Part shown: positions 8,755 to 16,545 of the stretch, piece by piece
How the letters are laid out: every line of letters starts with the position of its first letter
How positions within the stretch are numbered: the stretch's first letter is position 1
NCBI RefSeq assembly: GCF_900996235.1
Contig: NZ_CAAJGM010000215.1
Coordinates: 1-49,588, forward strand
Direction: 5' to 3'
DNA: 49,588 nt
Source of the DNA: Paraburkholderia sp. BCC1885
GTDB lineage: Bacteria; Pseudomonadota; Gammaproteobacteria; Burkholderiales; Burkholderiaceae
The notes under the pieces: model-generated
What the model was told of the DNA's origin: nothing
The model's database searches: none
What the model saw: only the letters and a program-made list of their open reading frames with translations
Position numbers and translations under genes: made by a program

Positions 8755-9360
8755 ATGGCCCGCACCCGCGCCCCCGACCACGAAACCCAGCGCGATCAGA
8801 TTCTCGAACTGGCCGCCGCCAAGTTCGCCCAGACGAGCTATCCGAGTACCTCGATGGCCGACCTGGCCGCCGCGAGCGGCACCTCCAAGGCGCGTCTGTA
8901 TCACTATTACGCCAGCAAGGAAGCGATCCTGTTCGACCTGCTCGACCGCTACACCAAGCGGCTGATGCTGATCATCGCGGAGGTGGAAGGCGCGAGCCAG
9001 CGGCGCGGCTTGAGCGAGCGCGAGACCTTTGCCGAACTGATCCGCGCCTTTCTCTCAGAGTATGAGAACTCGCACAGCCGGCACGTCGCGCTGCTGAACG
9101 ACGTCAAATACCTCGTCGACGCGCAGCGCGAAATTATCCTGAACCGCCAGCGCGACGTGGTAGCGGCGTTTGCCCGCCAGTTGACGCGCGCCTATCCGGA
9201 ACGCGCCACCCGCGACAACCAGACAGCGCTGACGATGATGGTATTCGGCATGATCAACTGGACCTTTACGTGGCTGAAACCCGGCGGCCGGATGGGTTAC
9301 GGGGAGTTCGCCGAACAGGTGGTGCAGATGGTCGACCATGGGCTGAGGATGCCTGAATAG
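8755..9360 (+). CDS. paaR: TetR-family regulator, probable phenylacetate regulator PaaR
   Basis: 201-residue TetR repressor. The N-terminal helix-turn-helix is clear (TSMADLAAASGTSKARLYHYYASKEAILFDLLD, about residues 31-63); the rest is the helical ligand-binding and dimer domain. The ATG at 8755 has AAGGA upstream. It closes the paa cluster, and the paaA promoter carries a 16-bp TetR-type palindrome at 3838-3853. In the related betaproteobacterial systems a TetR protein represses paa genes and responds to phenylacetyl-CoA. That function is transferred from family and context, not shown by the sequence. Confidence 0.85.
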   Translation: MARTRAPDHETQRDQILELAAAKFAQTSYPSTSMADLAAASGTSKARLYHYYASKEAILFDLLDRYTKRLMLIIAEVEGASQRRGLSERETFAELIRAFLSEYENSHSRHVALLNDVKYLVDAQREIILNRQRDVVAAFARQLTRAYPERATRDNQTALTMMVFGMINWTFTWLKPGGRMGYGEFAEQVVQMVDHGLRMPE

Positions 9361-9506
9361 GCGTCAACTTATTGCGGGGCAGCATTCATCTGAAGAAGGA
9401 GTTGCTTCCGAGCGACACGCGCGCTGTCCCGATATTAGCGATAAATAACCATTAAAAATCAGCTACATAAAAACAGGTCCGCAACAGACTAGAGCAGCGT
9501 GTCGAA

Positions 9507-9535
9507 TTGACATACGGGTTTTCCCTAGTTATGGG
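9507..9535 (+). promoter_or_regulatory. Putative sigma-70 promoter for the GNAT gene
   Basis: A consensus -35 TTGACA (9507-9512), a 17-bp spacer and TATGGG (9530-9535) lie about 65 bp upstream of the acetyltransferase start. The surrounding ~150 bp are distinctly AT-rich for this genome. Confidence 0.5.
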
Positions 9536-9601
9536 ATAACGTTTCCGATAGAATTGATCTTGCGGCGCACCATGCCGCCCGATCAACAGGAGAACCCAAC
9601 C

Positions 9602-10270
9602 ATGACCACGCCCTCTACTCGCGCCGCTGAGCCGATCGTCACATCCGATCGCCTGTTGCAAGCGGGCGGTCGCGCGCACGCTCTGGTCCGGGAACTCACC
9701 GCCATCGACCGCGAACGCCTCATGACGCACTTCCTCGCTCTCGGCGAGGACGACCGTCTATTGCGCTTTGGCCAGATCGTGCCGAACCACGTCATCGAAA
9801 ACTACGTGCGCGCCATCGACTTCAGCCGCGACACCGTGTTCGGCGTGTTCGACAACCAGCTGCAACTGGTGGGCGTCGGCCACCTCGCCTATCTGACCGC
9901 GGAGGGCGACAAGCGCACCGCCGAATTCGGCGTGTCGGTGCTGGAATCCGCGCGTGGCCAAGGGATCGGCAGCCGGCTGTTCGAGCGCGCCGCCATCCGC
10001 AGCCGCAATACGCACGTCAGCACGCTGTATATGCATTGCCTGTCGCGCAATTCCACGATGATGCACATCGCCAAGAAGGCCGGCATGAAGATCGAGTACG
10101 CTTACGGCGAAGCCGACGCCTATCTGACGCTGCCGCCGGCCGATCAATCGAGCATCATTGCCGAAATGCTGCAGGAGCAGGCCGCCGTGTTCGACTACGC
10201 CTTGAAGCGCCAGGCGCGTCAGGCATCGAAGATTTTCGAATCGTTCATGCCGGCGCCCGTGGCTGCCTGA
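9602..10270 (+). CDS. GNAT-family N-acetyltransferase
   Basis: 222-residue protein with a GCN5-related acetyltransferase fold. The acetyl-CoA binding region is visible at GVSVLESARGQGIGSRLFERAAIRSR (the R-G-Q-G-I-G loop), preceded by the beta strand QLVGVGHLAYL and followed by TLYMHCLSRNSTMMHIAKKAGMK. The ~40 N-terminal and ~50 C-terminal residues are extra to the minimal domain. The acceptor substrate cannot be inferred. The start at 9602 follows AGGAG by 7 bases. The gene is monocistronic: its own promoter lies upstream and the next gene converges on it. Confidence 0.85.
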   Translation: MTTPSTRAAEPIVTSDRLLQAGGRAHALVRELTAIDRERLMTHFLALGEDDRLLRFGQIVPNHVIENYVRAIDFSRDTVFGVFDNQLQLVGVGHLAYLTAEGDKRTAEFGVSVLESARGQGIGSRLFERAAIRSRNTHVSTLYMHCLSRNSTMMHIAKKAGMKIEYAYGEADAYLTLPPADQSSIIAEMLQEQAAVFDYALKRQARQASKIFESFMPAPVAA

Positions 10271-10307
10271 AGGAAGCCTGAGCGAAACCGCAGCCAGTCT
10301 GCGGCGC

Positions 10308-10826
10308 TCACAGGATCGGCAACGCCGTCGTCTCCTTGAAGGTCTCGAGCGAAAAGCTCGACTTCACGTCGATCACTGACGGATGGTGCAGCAGGCGGTC
10401 CTGCACAAAGCGCGAAAAGTGCGCCATATCCTCCACCTGCACGCGTAACAGATAATCCATCTCGCCCGTCATCGCGTGGCAGGCGACCACCTCCGGCCAG
10501 GTTTGCACGGCGGCGCGAAACAGATCGGCATGCGTCGCGCCCGCGCGCAGCGGCGTGACATCGCCAGATGGGCTGAGCGACGGACCGCCACGCTTTTCCA
10601 GCCGCACATTCACGTAAGCCAATAGATCCAGCCCGAGTTGCTGCGGATCGAGCAATGCAACATAGCCGCGGATCACCCCGCTTTCCTCCAGCCGCCGAAT
10701 GCGCCGCAGACAGGGACTCGGCGACAGGTTCACCCGCTCGGCAATCTCCTGATTCGACAGCCTGCCGTTCTCCTGCAGGATGGCAAGAATCCGCCGGTCG
10801 ATCGCATCCATCTCAATATTAGCCAT
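10308..10826 (-). CDS. Lrp/AsnC-family transcriptional regulator
   Basis: 172-residue regulator. The N-terminal winged helix (MDAIDRRILAILQENGRLSNQEIAERVNLSPSPCLRRIRRLEESGVI) is classical Lrp/AsnC, followed by the effector-binding alpha/beta domain (CHAMTGEMDYLLRVQVEDM). It is transcribed divergently from 4-hydroxyphenylpyruvate dioxygenase, with about 144 bp between the starts. It is therefore a likely local regulator of tyrosine/phenylalanine degradation, responding to an amino acid; this is inferred from position. The ATG at 10826 was chosen because the family domain begins just after it. An 11-codon upstream extension is possible but has no support. Confidence 0.88.
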   Translation of the reverse strand: MANIEMDAIDRRILAILQENGRLSNQEIAERVNLSPSPCLRRIRRLEESGVIRGYVALLDPQQLGLDLLAYVNVRLEKRGGPSLSPSGDVTPLRAGATHADLFRAAVQTWPEVVACHAMTGEMDYLLRVQVEDMAHFSRFVQDRLLHHPSVIDVKSSFSLETFKETTALPIL

Positions 10827-10970
10827 TTTCTGCCACTCATCCCGGTGGTTGCGCCACAAAGTAGCGCCAGCCTACTCACGTGCGATTAAGTTCGCAAGTT
10901 TTCGTCGCAGATCGGCCTTTACACTTGCCGGATCGATCGCGCAGCGTGCGCGACCCACGAGGACATCACC

Positions 10971-12068
10971 ATGCAGGTCAAAACCTGGGACAACCCCGTC
11001 GGCACCGACGGCTTCGAGTTCATCGAATACACCGCGCCCGATCCCAAGGCGCTCGGCAAGCTGTTCGAACAGATGGGCTTTACCGCGATCGCGCGCCATC
11101 GCCATAAGGATGTGACGCTGTATCGCCAGGGCGAGATCAACTTTATCGTCAACGGCGAACCGGATTCATTCGCGCAACGCTTCACGCGCCTGCATGGCCC
11201 GTCGATCTGCGCGATCGCCTTTCGCGTGCAGGACGCCGCCAAGGCCTATCAGCAGGCGCTGGAAAAAGGCGCCTGGGGCTTCGACAACAAGACCGGCCCG
11301 ATGGAGCTGAACATCCCGGCGATCAAAGGCATCGGCGATTCGCTGATCTATTTCGTCGACCGCTGGCGCGGCAAGAACGGCGCGGAGCCGAACAGCATCG
11401 GCGATATCAGCATCTATGACGTCGACTTCGTGCCGATTCCCGGCGCCAACCCGAATCCGGTCGGCCACGGCCTCACCTATATCGATCACCTGACGCACAA
11501 CGTCCATCGCGGCCGCATGCAGGAATGGGCGGAGTTTTACGAGCGCCTGTTCAACTTCCGCGAGGTGCGTTACTTCGACATTGAAGGCAAGGTGACGGGC
11601 GTGAAGTCGAAGGCGATGACTTCGGCTTGCGGCAAGATCCGCATTCCGATCAACGAGGAAGGCTCGGAGACGGCCGGCCAGATCCAGGAATATCTCGACG
11701 CGTATCGCGGTGAAGGCATTCAGCACATCGCGCTCGGCACCGACGACATCTACCGCACCGTCGACGGACTGCGCGCCTCGAACATCTCGCTGCTCGATAC
11801 CATCGACACTTACTACGAGCTGGTCAACCGCCGCGTGCCGAATCACGGCGAGCCGCTCGACGAATTGCGCAAACGCAAGATCCTGATCGACGGCGCGCCC
11901 GACGATCTGCTGCTGCAGATCTTCACCGAAAACCAGATTGGCCCGATCTTTTTCGAGATCATTCAGCGCAAGGGCAATCAGGGCTTCGGCGAAGGCAATT
12001 TCAAGGCGCTGTTCGAATCGATCGAGCTGGACCAGATTCGCCGGGGCGTCGTGCAGGACAAGGCGTAA
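10971..12068 (+). CDS. hppD: 4-Hydroxyphenylpyruvate dioxygenase
   Basis: Non-haem iron dioxygenase converting 4-hydroxyphenylpyruvate to homogentisate in tyrosine degradation. It has two vicinal-oxygen-chelate domains. The three iron ligands are visible: His173 in IDHLTHNV, His252 in GIQHIAL and Glu329 in FFEIIQRKG. The length of 365 residues is normal. The start ATG follows GAGGACATCACC. It is divergent from an Lrp/AsnC regulator and ends before a clear intrinsic terminator at 12140-12172. It forms a functional theme with the phenylacetate and indolepyruvate genes of the same region. Confidence 0.97.
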   Translation: MQVKTWDNPVGTDGFEFIEYTAPDPKALGKLFEQMGFTAIARHRHKDVTLYRQGEINFIVNGEPDSFAQRFTRLHGPSICAIAFRVQDAAKAYQQALEKGAWGFDNKTGPMELNIPAIKGIGDSLIYFVDRWRGKNGAEPNSIGDISIYDVDFVPIPGANPNPVGHGLTYIDHLTHNVHRGRMQEWAEFYERLFNFREVRYFDIEGKVTGVKSKAMTSACGKIRIPINEEGSETAGQIQEYLDAYRGEGIQHIALGTDDIYRTVDGLRASNISLLDTIDTYYELVNRRVPNHGEPLDELRKRKILIDGAPDDLLLQIFTENQIGPIFFEIIQRKGNQGFGEGNFKALFESIELDQIRRGVVQDKA

Positions 12069-12139
12069 GCCTCGACCTGGAAGTCGCACATTCCGGAAGC
12101 CGAGCGCGGCGCGGGCCGCGCCAGACGCATCCAATAAAA

Positions 12140-12178
12140 AAGGGCGGGGATCGCAAGATCCTCGCCCTTCGTTGTTTG
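12140..12178 (+). terminator. Intrinsic terminator after hppD
   Basis: A stem of AAGGGCGGGGATC with GATCCTCGCCCTT around a GCAA loop (one mismatch), followed by CGTTGTTTG. The A-run on the 5' side could also let it work on the opposite strand for the minus-strand gene at 12278. Confidence 0.75.
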
Positions 12179-12277
12179 CACCGCCGCCCTCACACCCCAT
12201 CCGCAGGCCACGGCAAGAAATAATGATTGAAGATACCCGAACGCATCGCCTCAGCGACCCGTCCAGAAATCAGGAAA

Positions 12278-12484
12278 TCAGGAAGCCTGCTCGTCCTCGT
12301 CGGACTCGCCGGACTCGCCGGACAAGGTGATGCGTTCCGAAGCGAGACTCACCGGTGCGATCTGCGACGTGTGGGCGACCGCGTTGGCAAGTGTTCTCGC
12401 GCCGTTGCCCGAGCGAACCGGGGCGCTCATGGCAAAGAAGGCGGCCGAAACCATCAGGAAGGTCTGGATATTTCTGCTGTTCAT
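12278..12484 (-). CDS. Small exported protein with an acidic tail
   Basis: 68-residue protein with no recognised family. The first ~28 residues look like a signal peptide (basic start, FLMVSAAFFAMSAPVRSG). The short mature part ends in a very acidic tail, GESGESDEDEQAS. The case that it is a real gene rests on an excellent ribosome site: AAAAGGAG lies 6 bases before the ATG at 12484. It converges with hppD and ends just beyond its terminator. The DNA upstream (12485-12848) contains AT-rich promoter-like sequence. Confidence 0.6.
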   Translation of the reverse strand: MNSRNIQTFLMVSAAFFAMSAPVRSGNGARTLANAVAHTSQIAPVSLASERITLSGESGESDEDEQAS

Positions 12485-12848
12485 GCGTACTCCTTTTCTA
12501 GCTGCCTGTTGTCGTGAAGCTCCGCCAAGCGCGGAGCGTTACGTAGCCACGTGCACAGGTGGGTGGTTAGACCGGCTTTTCAAGACAGGTTCCGCGCATT
12601 TGAATCTTTTACAGCTTGTTACACAAGACATGCAAAGTTTTCAATTTGATGCAGCGATGTCACAGCGGCGTCACGCGTCTTAAAGCCAAAAGCGCTGTCT
12701 GACAGCACTTTCGACGCCATGCGTCGGGTTTCTCCCGGTGCTACCATCACTTAAAACACGTCAATATTGCGACCCCGGCCGAGGCAACCACAAGATGCCG
12801 CGGCCAACGAGTTTTGGTGATCCCAAACAGGGTGGAGGAGTACACATA
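12485..12848. other. Divergent intergenic region with small inverted repeats
   Basis: 364 bp between the minus-strand exported protein and the indolepyruvate oxidoreductase. It holds two short inverted repeats, CTTGT-TAC-ACAAG (12615-12627) and GCTGTC-T-GACAGC (12694-12706). Both lie in a locally AT-rich tract and could be operators. The ribosome site for the downstream gene (GGTGGAGGAG) is at 12832-12841. No additional gene is supported. Confidence 0.4.
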
Positions 12849-15800
12849 ATGAATGCCCCGCTAGACGCTGGTCAGCGAGCCTCGCTCGAAGCCGCGCTAA
12901 ATTCCGTCACGCTCGACGACAAGTACACGCTCGAACGCGGCCGCGCGTACATGAGCGGAATTCAGGCGCTCGTCCGTCTGCCGATGCTGCAGCAGGAACG
13001 TGACAAAGCCGCAGGGCTGAACACCGCCGGTTTCATTTCCGGCTATCGCGGCTCCCCGCTTGGCGGACTCGACCAGTCGCTGTGGAAGGCGAAGCAGCAT
13101 CTCGCCGCACGCCAGGTCGTGTTCCAGCCGGGCGTCAACGAAGACCTCGCCGCCACCGCCGTGTGGGGCTCGCAGCAGGTCAATCTGTATCCGAACGCCA
13201 AATTCGATGGCGTGTTCTCGATGTGGTACGGCAAGGGTCCGGGCGTCGACCGCTCCGGCGACGTCTTCAAGCACGGCAATTCCGCCGGTTCGTCGCAGCA
13301 TGGCGGCGTCCTCGTGCTGGCCGGCGATGACCACGCCGCCAAGTCGTCGACCCTCGCGCACCAGTCCGAGCACATGTTCAAGGCCTGTGGCCTGCCGGTG
13401 CTGTTCCCGTCGAACGTGCAGGAATATCTCGATTTCGGCCTGCACGGCTGGGCCATGAGCCGCTATTCCGGCCTGTGGGTGGCGATGAAATGCGTGACCG
13501 ACGTGGTGGAATCGTCGGCCTCGGTGGATATCGATCCGCATCGCACGCAAATCATTCTGCCGGACGATTTCGCCATGCCCGATGGCGGCCTGAATATCCG
13601 CTGGCCCGATCCGCCGCTGGTTCAGGAAGCGCGTCTGCTCGATTACAAGTGGTACGCCGCGCTCGCCTATGTGCGCGCCAACAAGCTGGACCGCGTCGAG
13701 ATCGATGCGCCGCACGCGCGCTTCGGCATCATGACGGCCGGCAAGGCCTATCTCGACGTGCGCCAGGCGCTGACCGATCTCGGCCTCGACGACGAAACCT
13801 GCTCGCGCATCGGCATTCGCCTCTACAAGGTGGGCTGCGTGTGGCCGCTCGAAGCGCAAGGCGCGCATGCCTTTGCGCGCGGCCTCGAAGAAATTCTGGT
13901 GGTCGAGGAAAAACGGCAGATTCTCGAATACGCCATCAAGGAAGAACTGTACAACTGGCCGGACGCGCAACGTCCGCGCGTGTTCGGCAAGTTCGACGAA
14001 AAAGACGGCGCGGGTGGCGAATGGTCGGTGCCGATGGGCAATTGGCTGCTGCCGGCGCATTACGAGTTGTCGCCGGCGATCATCGCCAAGGCCATCGCCA
14101 CGCGTCTCGACAAGTTCGACCTGCCATCGGACGTGCGCGCGCGCATCGCCTCGCGGATCGCCGTGATCGAAGCAAAGGAAAAAGCGCTGGCCCGGCCGCG
14201 CGTGGAAGTCGAACGCAAGCCGTGGTTTTGCTCGGGCTGCCCGCACAACACGTCGACCAACGTGCCGGAAGGCTCGCGGGCGATGGCCGGCATCGGCTGC
14301 CACTACATGACCGTGTGGATGGACCGCAGCACCAGCACCTTCAGCCAGATGGGCGGCGAAGGCGTCGCATGGATCGGCCAGGCGCCGTTCACCAACGACA
14401 AGCACGTGTTCGCCAACCTCGGCGACGGCACCTATTTCCACTCGGGACTGCTGGCAATTCGGGCGGCGATCGCCTCGAAAGCCAACATCACCTACAAGAT
14501 TCTCTATAACGACGCGGTCGCGATGACGGGCGGCCAGCCGGTCGACGGCGTGCTGACCGTGCCGCAGATCACCCATCAGCTCGCCGCCGAAGGCGCGGCA
14601 AAAATCGTCATCGTCACCGACGAGCCGGACAAGTACCACGCCAACGTCGGCCTCGCGCCCGGCATCACGATTCATCACCGCGATCAGCTGGACGAAGTGC
14701 AGCGCGTGCTGCGTGAGATCAACGGCACTTCGATCCTGATCTACGACCAGACCTGCGCCACCGAAAAACGCCGTCGCCGCAAACGCGGCACCTATCCGGA
14801 CCCGGCGCGCCGCGTGGTGATCAACGAAGCCGTCTGCGAAGGTTGCGGCGATTGCTCGGTGAAGTCCAATTGCCTTTCGGTCGAACCGCTGGATACCGAG
14901 TACGGCACCAAGCGCCAGATCAATCAGTCCACCTGCAACAAGGACTTTTCGTGCGTGAACGGCTTCTGCCCGAGTTTCGTCTCGGTTGAAGGCGGACAAC
15001 TGAAGAAGCCCAAGGCGTCCTCCGGTGCGAGCAGCGAGGCGCTGCCGCCGGTGCCTTCGCCGGAACTGCCGTCGATCGAGCGGCCGTATGGCGTGCTGGT
15101 CACCGGCGTGGGCGGCACGGGCGTCGTGACGATCGGCGCGCTGCTCGGCATGGCCGCTCATCTGGAAAGCAAGGGCGTGACGGTGCTGGACGTGACCGGC
15201 CTCGCGCAGAAGGGCGGCGCGGTAATGAGCCACGTGCAGATCGCGAAGCAGCCCGCCGACATCCACGCCACCCGCATCGCCATGGGCGAGGCGAGTCTCG
15301 TGATCGGCTGCGACGCCATCGTCACGGCCAGCGACGAGTGCGTCTCGCGCATGCAGGTCGGACGCACGCGCGTCGTGCTGAACAGCGCGCATACGCCGAC
15401 TGCCGCCTTCATCAAGAACCCGAACTGGCAATTCCCCGGCGCCGACGCGGAATCGGACGTGCGGCTGGGCGCAGGCGATACCGGTGTCGACGCGATCGAC
15501 GCCAATCATTTCGCCGTGGCGCTGCTCGGCGACGCCATCTATACGAACCCGTTCGTGCTCGGCTACGCGTGGCAAAAGGGCTGGGTGCCGCTGATGTACG
15601 AATCGCTGATGCGGGCCATCGAACTGAACGCGGTACAGGTCGAGAAGAATCGTGCGGCCTTCGAATGGGGCCGCCGCGCCGCGCATGATCTGGCGTCGGT
15701 GCGCAAGCTCGCGCAATCGCAGGGACGCAGCGGCGCCTCGGCCGCCGAAACCGCCACCAGCAAGATCATCGCGCTGCACACGCCGAAGGCGCTCGACACG

Positions 15801-16454
15801 CTGATCGACAAGCGCGCCGCCTACCTCAGCGCGTGGCAGAACGACGCCTATGCGGCCCGCTACCGCGAACTCGTGGCGCAGGTGCGGGTTGCCGAAGCGG
15901 CGCTCGACACGGGCGAAGCCCAGTTACCGTTGACCGAAGCCGTGGCGAAGAACCTGCACAAGCTGATGGCCTACAAGGACGAGTACGAGGTGGCGCGCCT
16001 GTACGCCGATCCCGCATTCATCGAAAAGCTGAAGGCGAGTTTCGAAGGCGACTGGAAGGTCAATCTCCATCTCGCGCCGCCGGCTTTCTCGAAGAAGGAC
16101 GCGCACGGTCACCTGATCAAGAAGAAGTACGGACCGTGGATCCTCAGCGCCATGCGCGTGCTGGCGAAGCTCAAGTTCCTGCGCGGCACCGCGTTCGACG
16201 TGTTCGGCAAGACGGAAGAACGTCGCACCGAACGGGCGCTGATCGGCGAATACGAGGCGCTGGTGCGCGAGCTGATCGGCGGGTTGAATGCGCAAAACCA
16301 CGCGCTGGCGCTCGAACTGGCGAACTTGCCCGACGGCATCCGCGGCTATGGGCACGTCAAGGAAAATAATCTGAAGGGCGTGCGCGTGAAGTGGCAAGGC
16401 TTGCTGGCTCGCTGGCGCTCGCCGGAAGGCAGCGAGGCGCAACACGCGGCCTGA
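12849..16454 (+). CDS. Fused indolepyruvate ferredoxin oxidoreductase
   Basis: 1201-residue thiamine-diphosphate/iron-sulfur enzyme that oxidatively decarboxylates aryl pyruvates such as indolepyruvate to their acyl-CoA, joining the alpha and beta subunits of archaeal IOR in one chain. The N-terminal part has FISGYRGSPLGGLD. The TPP-binding block is GDGTYFHSGLLAIRAAI with the later Asn in LYNDAVAMTGGQ. A cysteine cluster for 4Fe-4S follows (CEGCGDCSVKSNC, then CNKDFSCVNGFCPS). The C-terminal part is the pyruvate/ketoisovalerate gamma-like domain (VTGVGGTGVVTIGALLGMAA) plus a C-terminal extension. The start at 12849 follows GGAGGAG. It is monocistronic, ended by the hairpin at 16499-16534. Confidence 0.92.
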   Translation: MNAPLDAGQRASLEAALNSVTLDDKYTLERGRAYMSGIQALVRLPMLQQERDKAAGLNTAGFISGYRGSPLGGLDQSLWKAKQHLAARQVVFQPGVNEDLAATAVWGSQQVNLYPNAKFDGVFSMWYGKGPGVDRSGDVFKHGNSAGSSQHGGVLVLAGDDHAAKSSTLAHQSEHMFKACGLPVLFPSNVQEYLDFGLHGWAMSRYSGLWVAMKCVTDVVESSASVDIDPHRTQIILPDDFAMPDGGLNIRWPDPPLVQEARLLDYKWYAALAYVRANKLDRVEIDAPHARFGIMTAGKAYLDVRQALTDLGLDDETCSRIGIRLYKVGCVWPLEAQGAHAFARGLEEILVVEEKRQILEYAIKEELYNWPDAQRPRVFGKFDEKDGAGGEWSVPMGNWLLPAHYELSPAIIAKAIATRLDKFDLPSDVRARIASRIAVIEAKEKALARPRVEVERKPWFCSGCPHNTSTNVPEGSRAMAGIGCHYMTVWMDRSTSTFSQMGGEGVAWIGQAPFTNDKHVFANLGDGTYFHSGLLAIRAAIASKANITYKILYNDAVAMTGGQPVDGVLTVPQITHQLAAEGAAKIVIVTDEPDKYHANVGLAPGITIHHRDQLDEVQRVLREINGTSILIYDQTCATEKRRRRKRGTYPDPARRVVINEAVCEGCGDCSVKSNCLSVEPLDTEYGTKRQINQSTCNKDFSCVNGFCPSFVSVEGGQLKKPKASSGASSEALPPVPSPELPSIERPYGVLVTGVGGTGVVTIGALLGMAAHLESKGVTVLDVTGLAQKGGAVMSHVQIAKQPADIHATRIAMGEASLVIGCDAIVTASDECVSRMQVGRTRVVLNSAHTPTAAFIKNPNWQFPGADAESDVRLGAGDTGVDAIDANHFAVALLGDAIYTNPFVLGYAWQKGWVPLMYESLMRAIELNAVQVEKNRAAFEWGRRAAHDLASVRKLAQSQGRSGASAAETATSKIIALHTPKALDTLIDKRAAYLSAWQNDAYAARYRELVAQVRVAEAALDTGEAQLPLTEAVAKNLHKLMAYKDEYEVARLYADPAFIEKLKASFEGDWKVNLHLAPPAFSKKDAHGHLIKKKYGPWILSAMRVLAKLKFLRGTAFDVFGKTEERRTERALIGEYEALVRELIGGLNAQNHALALELANLPDGIRGYGHVKENNLKGVRVKWQGLLARWRSPEGSEAQHAA

Positions 16455-16498
16455 GTGAGAGGCGGCGGAAGACCTCGCGAGGCGTCTTCCGCATATAG

Positions 16499-16534
16499 AA
16501 AAGGCGGCTGCCCAGAAGGACAGCCGCCTTTTTT
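16499..16534 (+). terminator. Bidirectional intrinsic terminator
   Basis: A stem of AAAAGGCGGCTG / CAGCCGCCTTTT around a short loop, with A-rich sequence before it and T-run TTTTTT after it. It lies between the convergent indolepyruvate oxidoreductase and malic enzyme genes and can serve both. Confidence 0.85.
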
Positions 16535-16545
16535 GCGCGCGGCGC

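Noticed and set aside
12897..15779. Very long minus-strand open frame (960 codons)
   Set aside because: It is the GC-rich antisense shadow of the indolepyruvate oxidoreductase; its translation is Arg/His/Ala-rich with no motifs.
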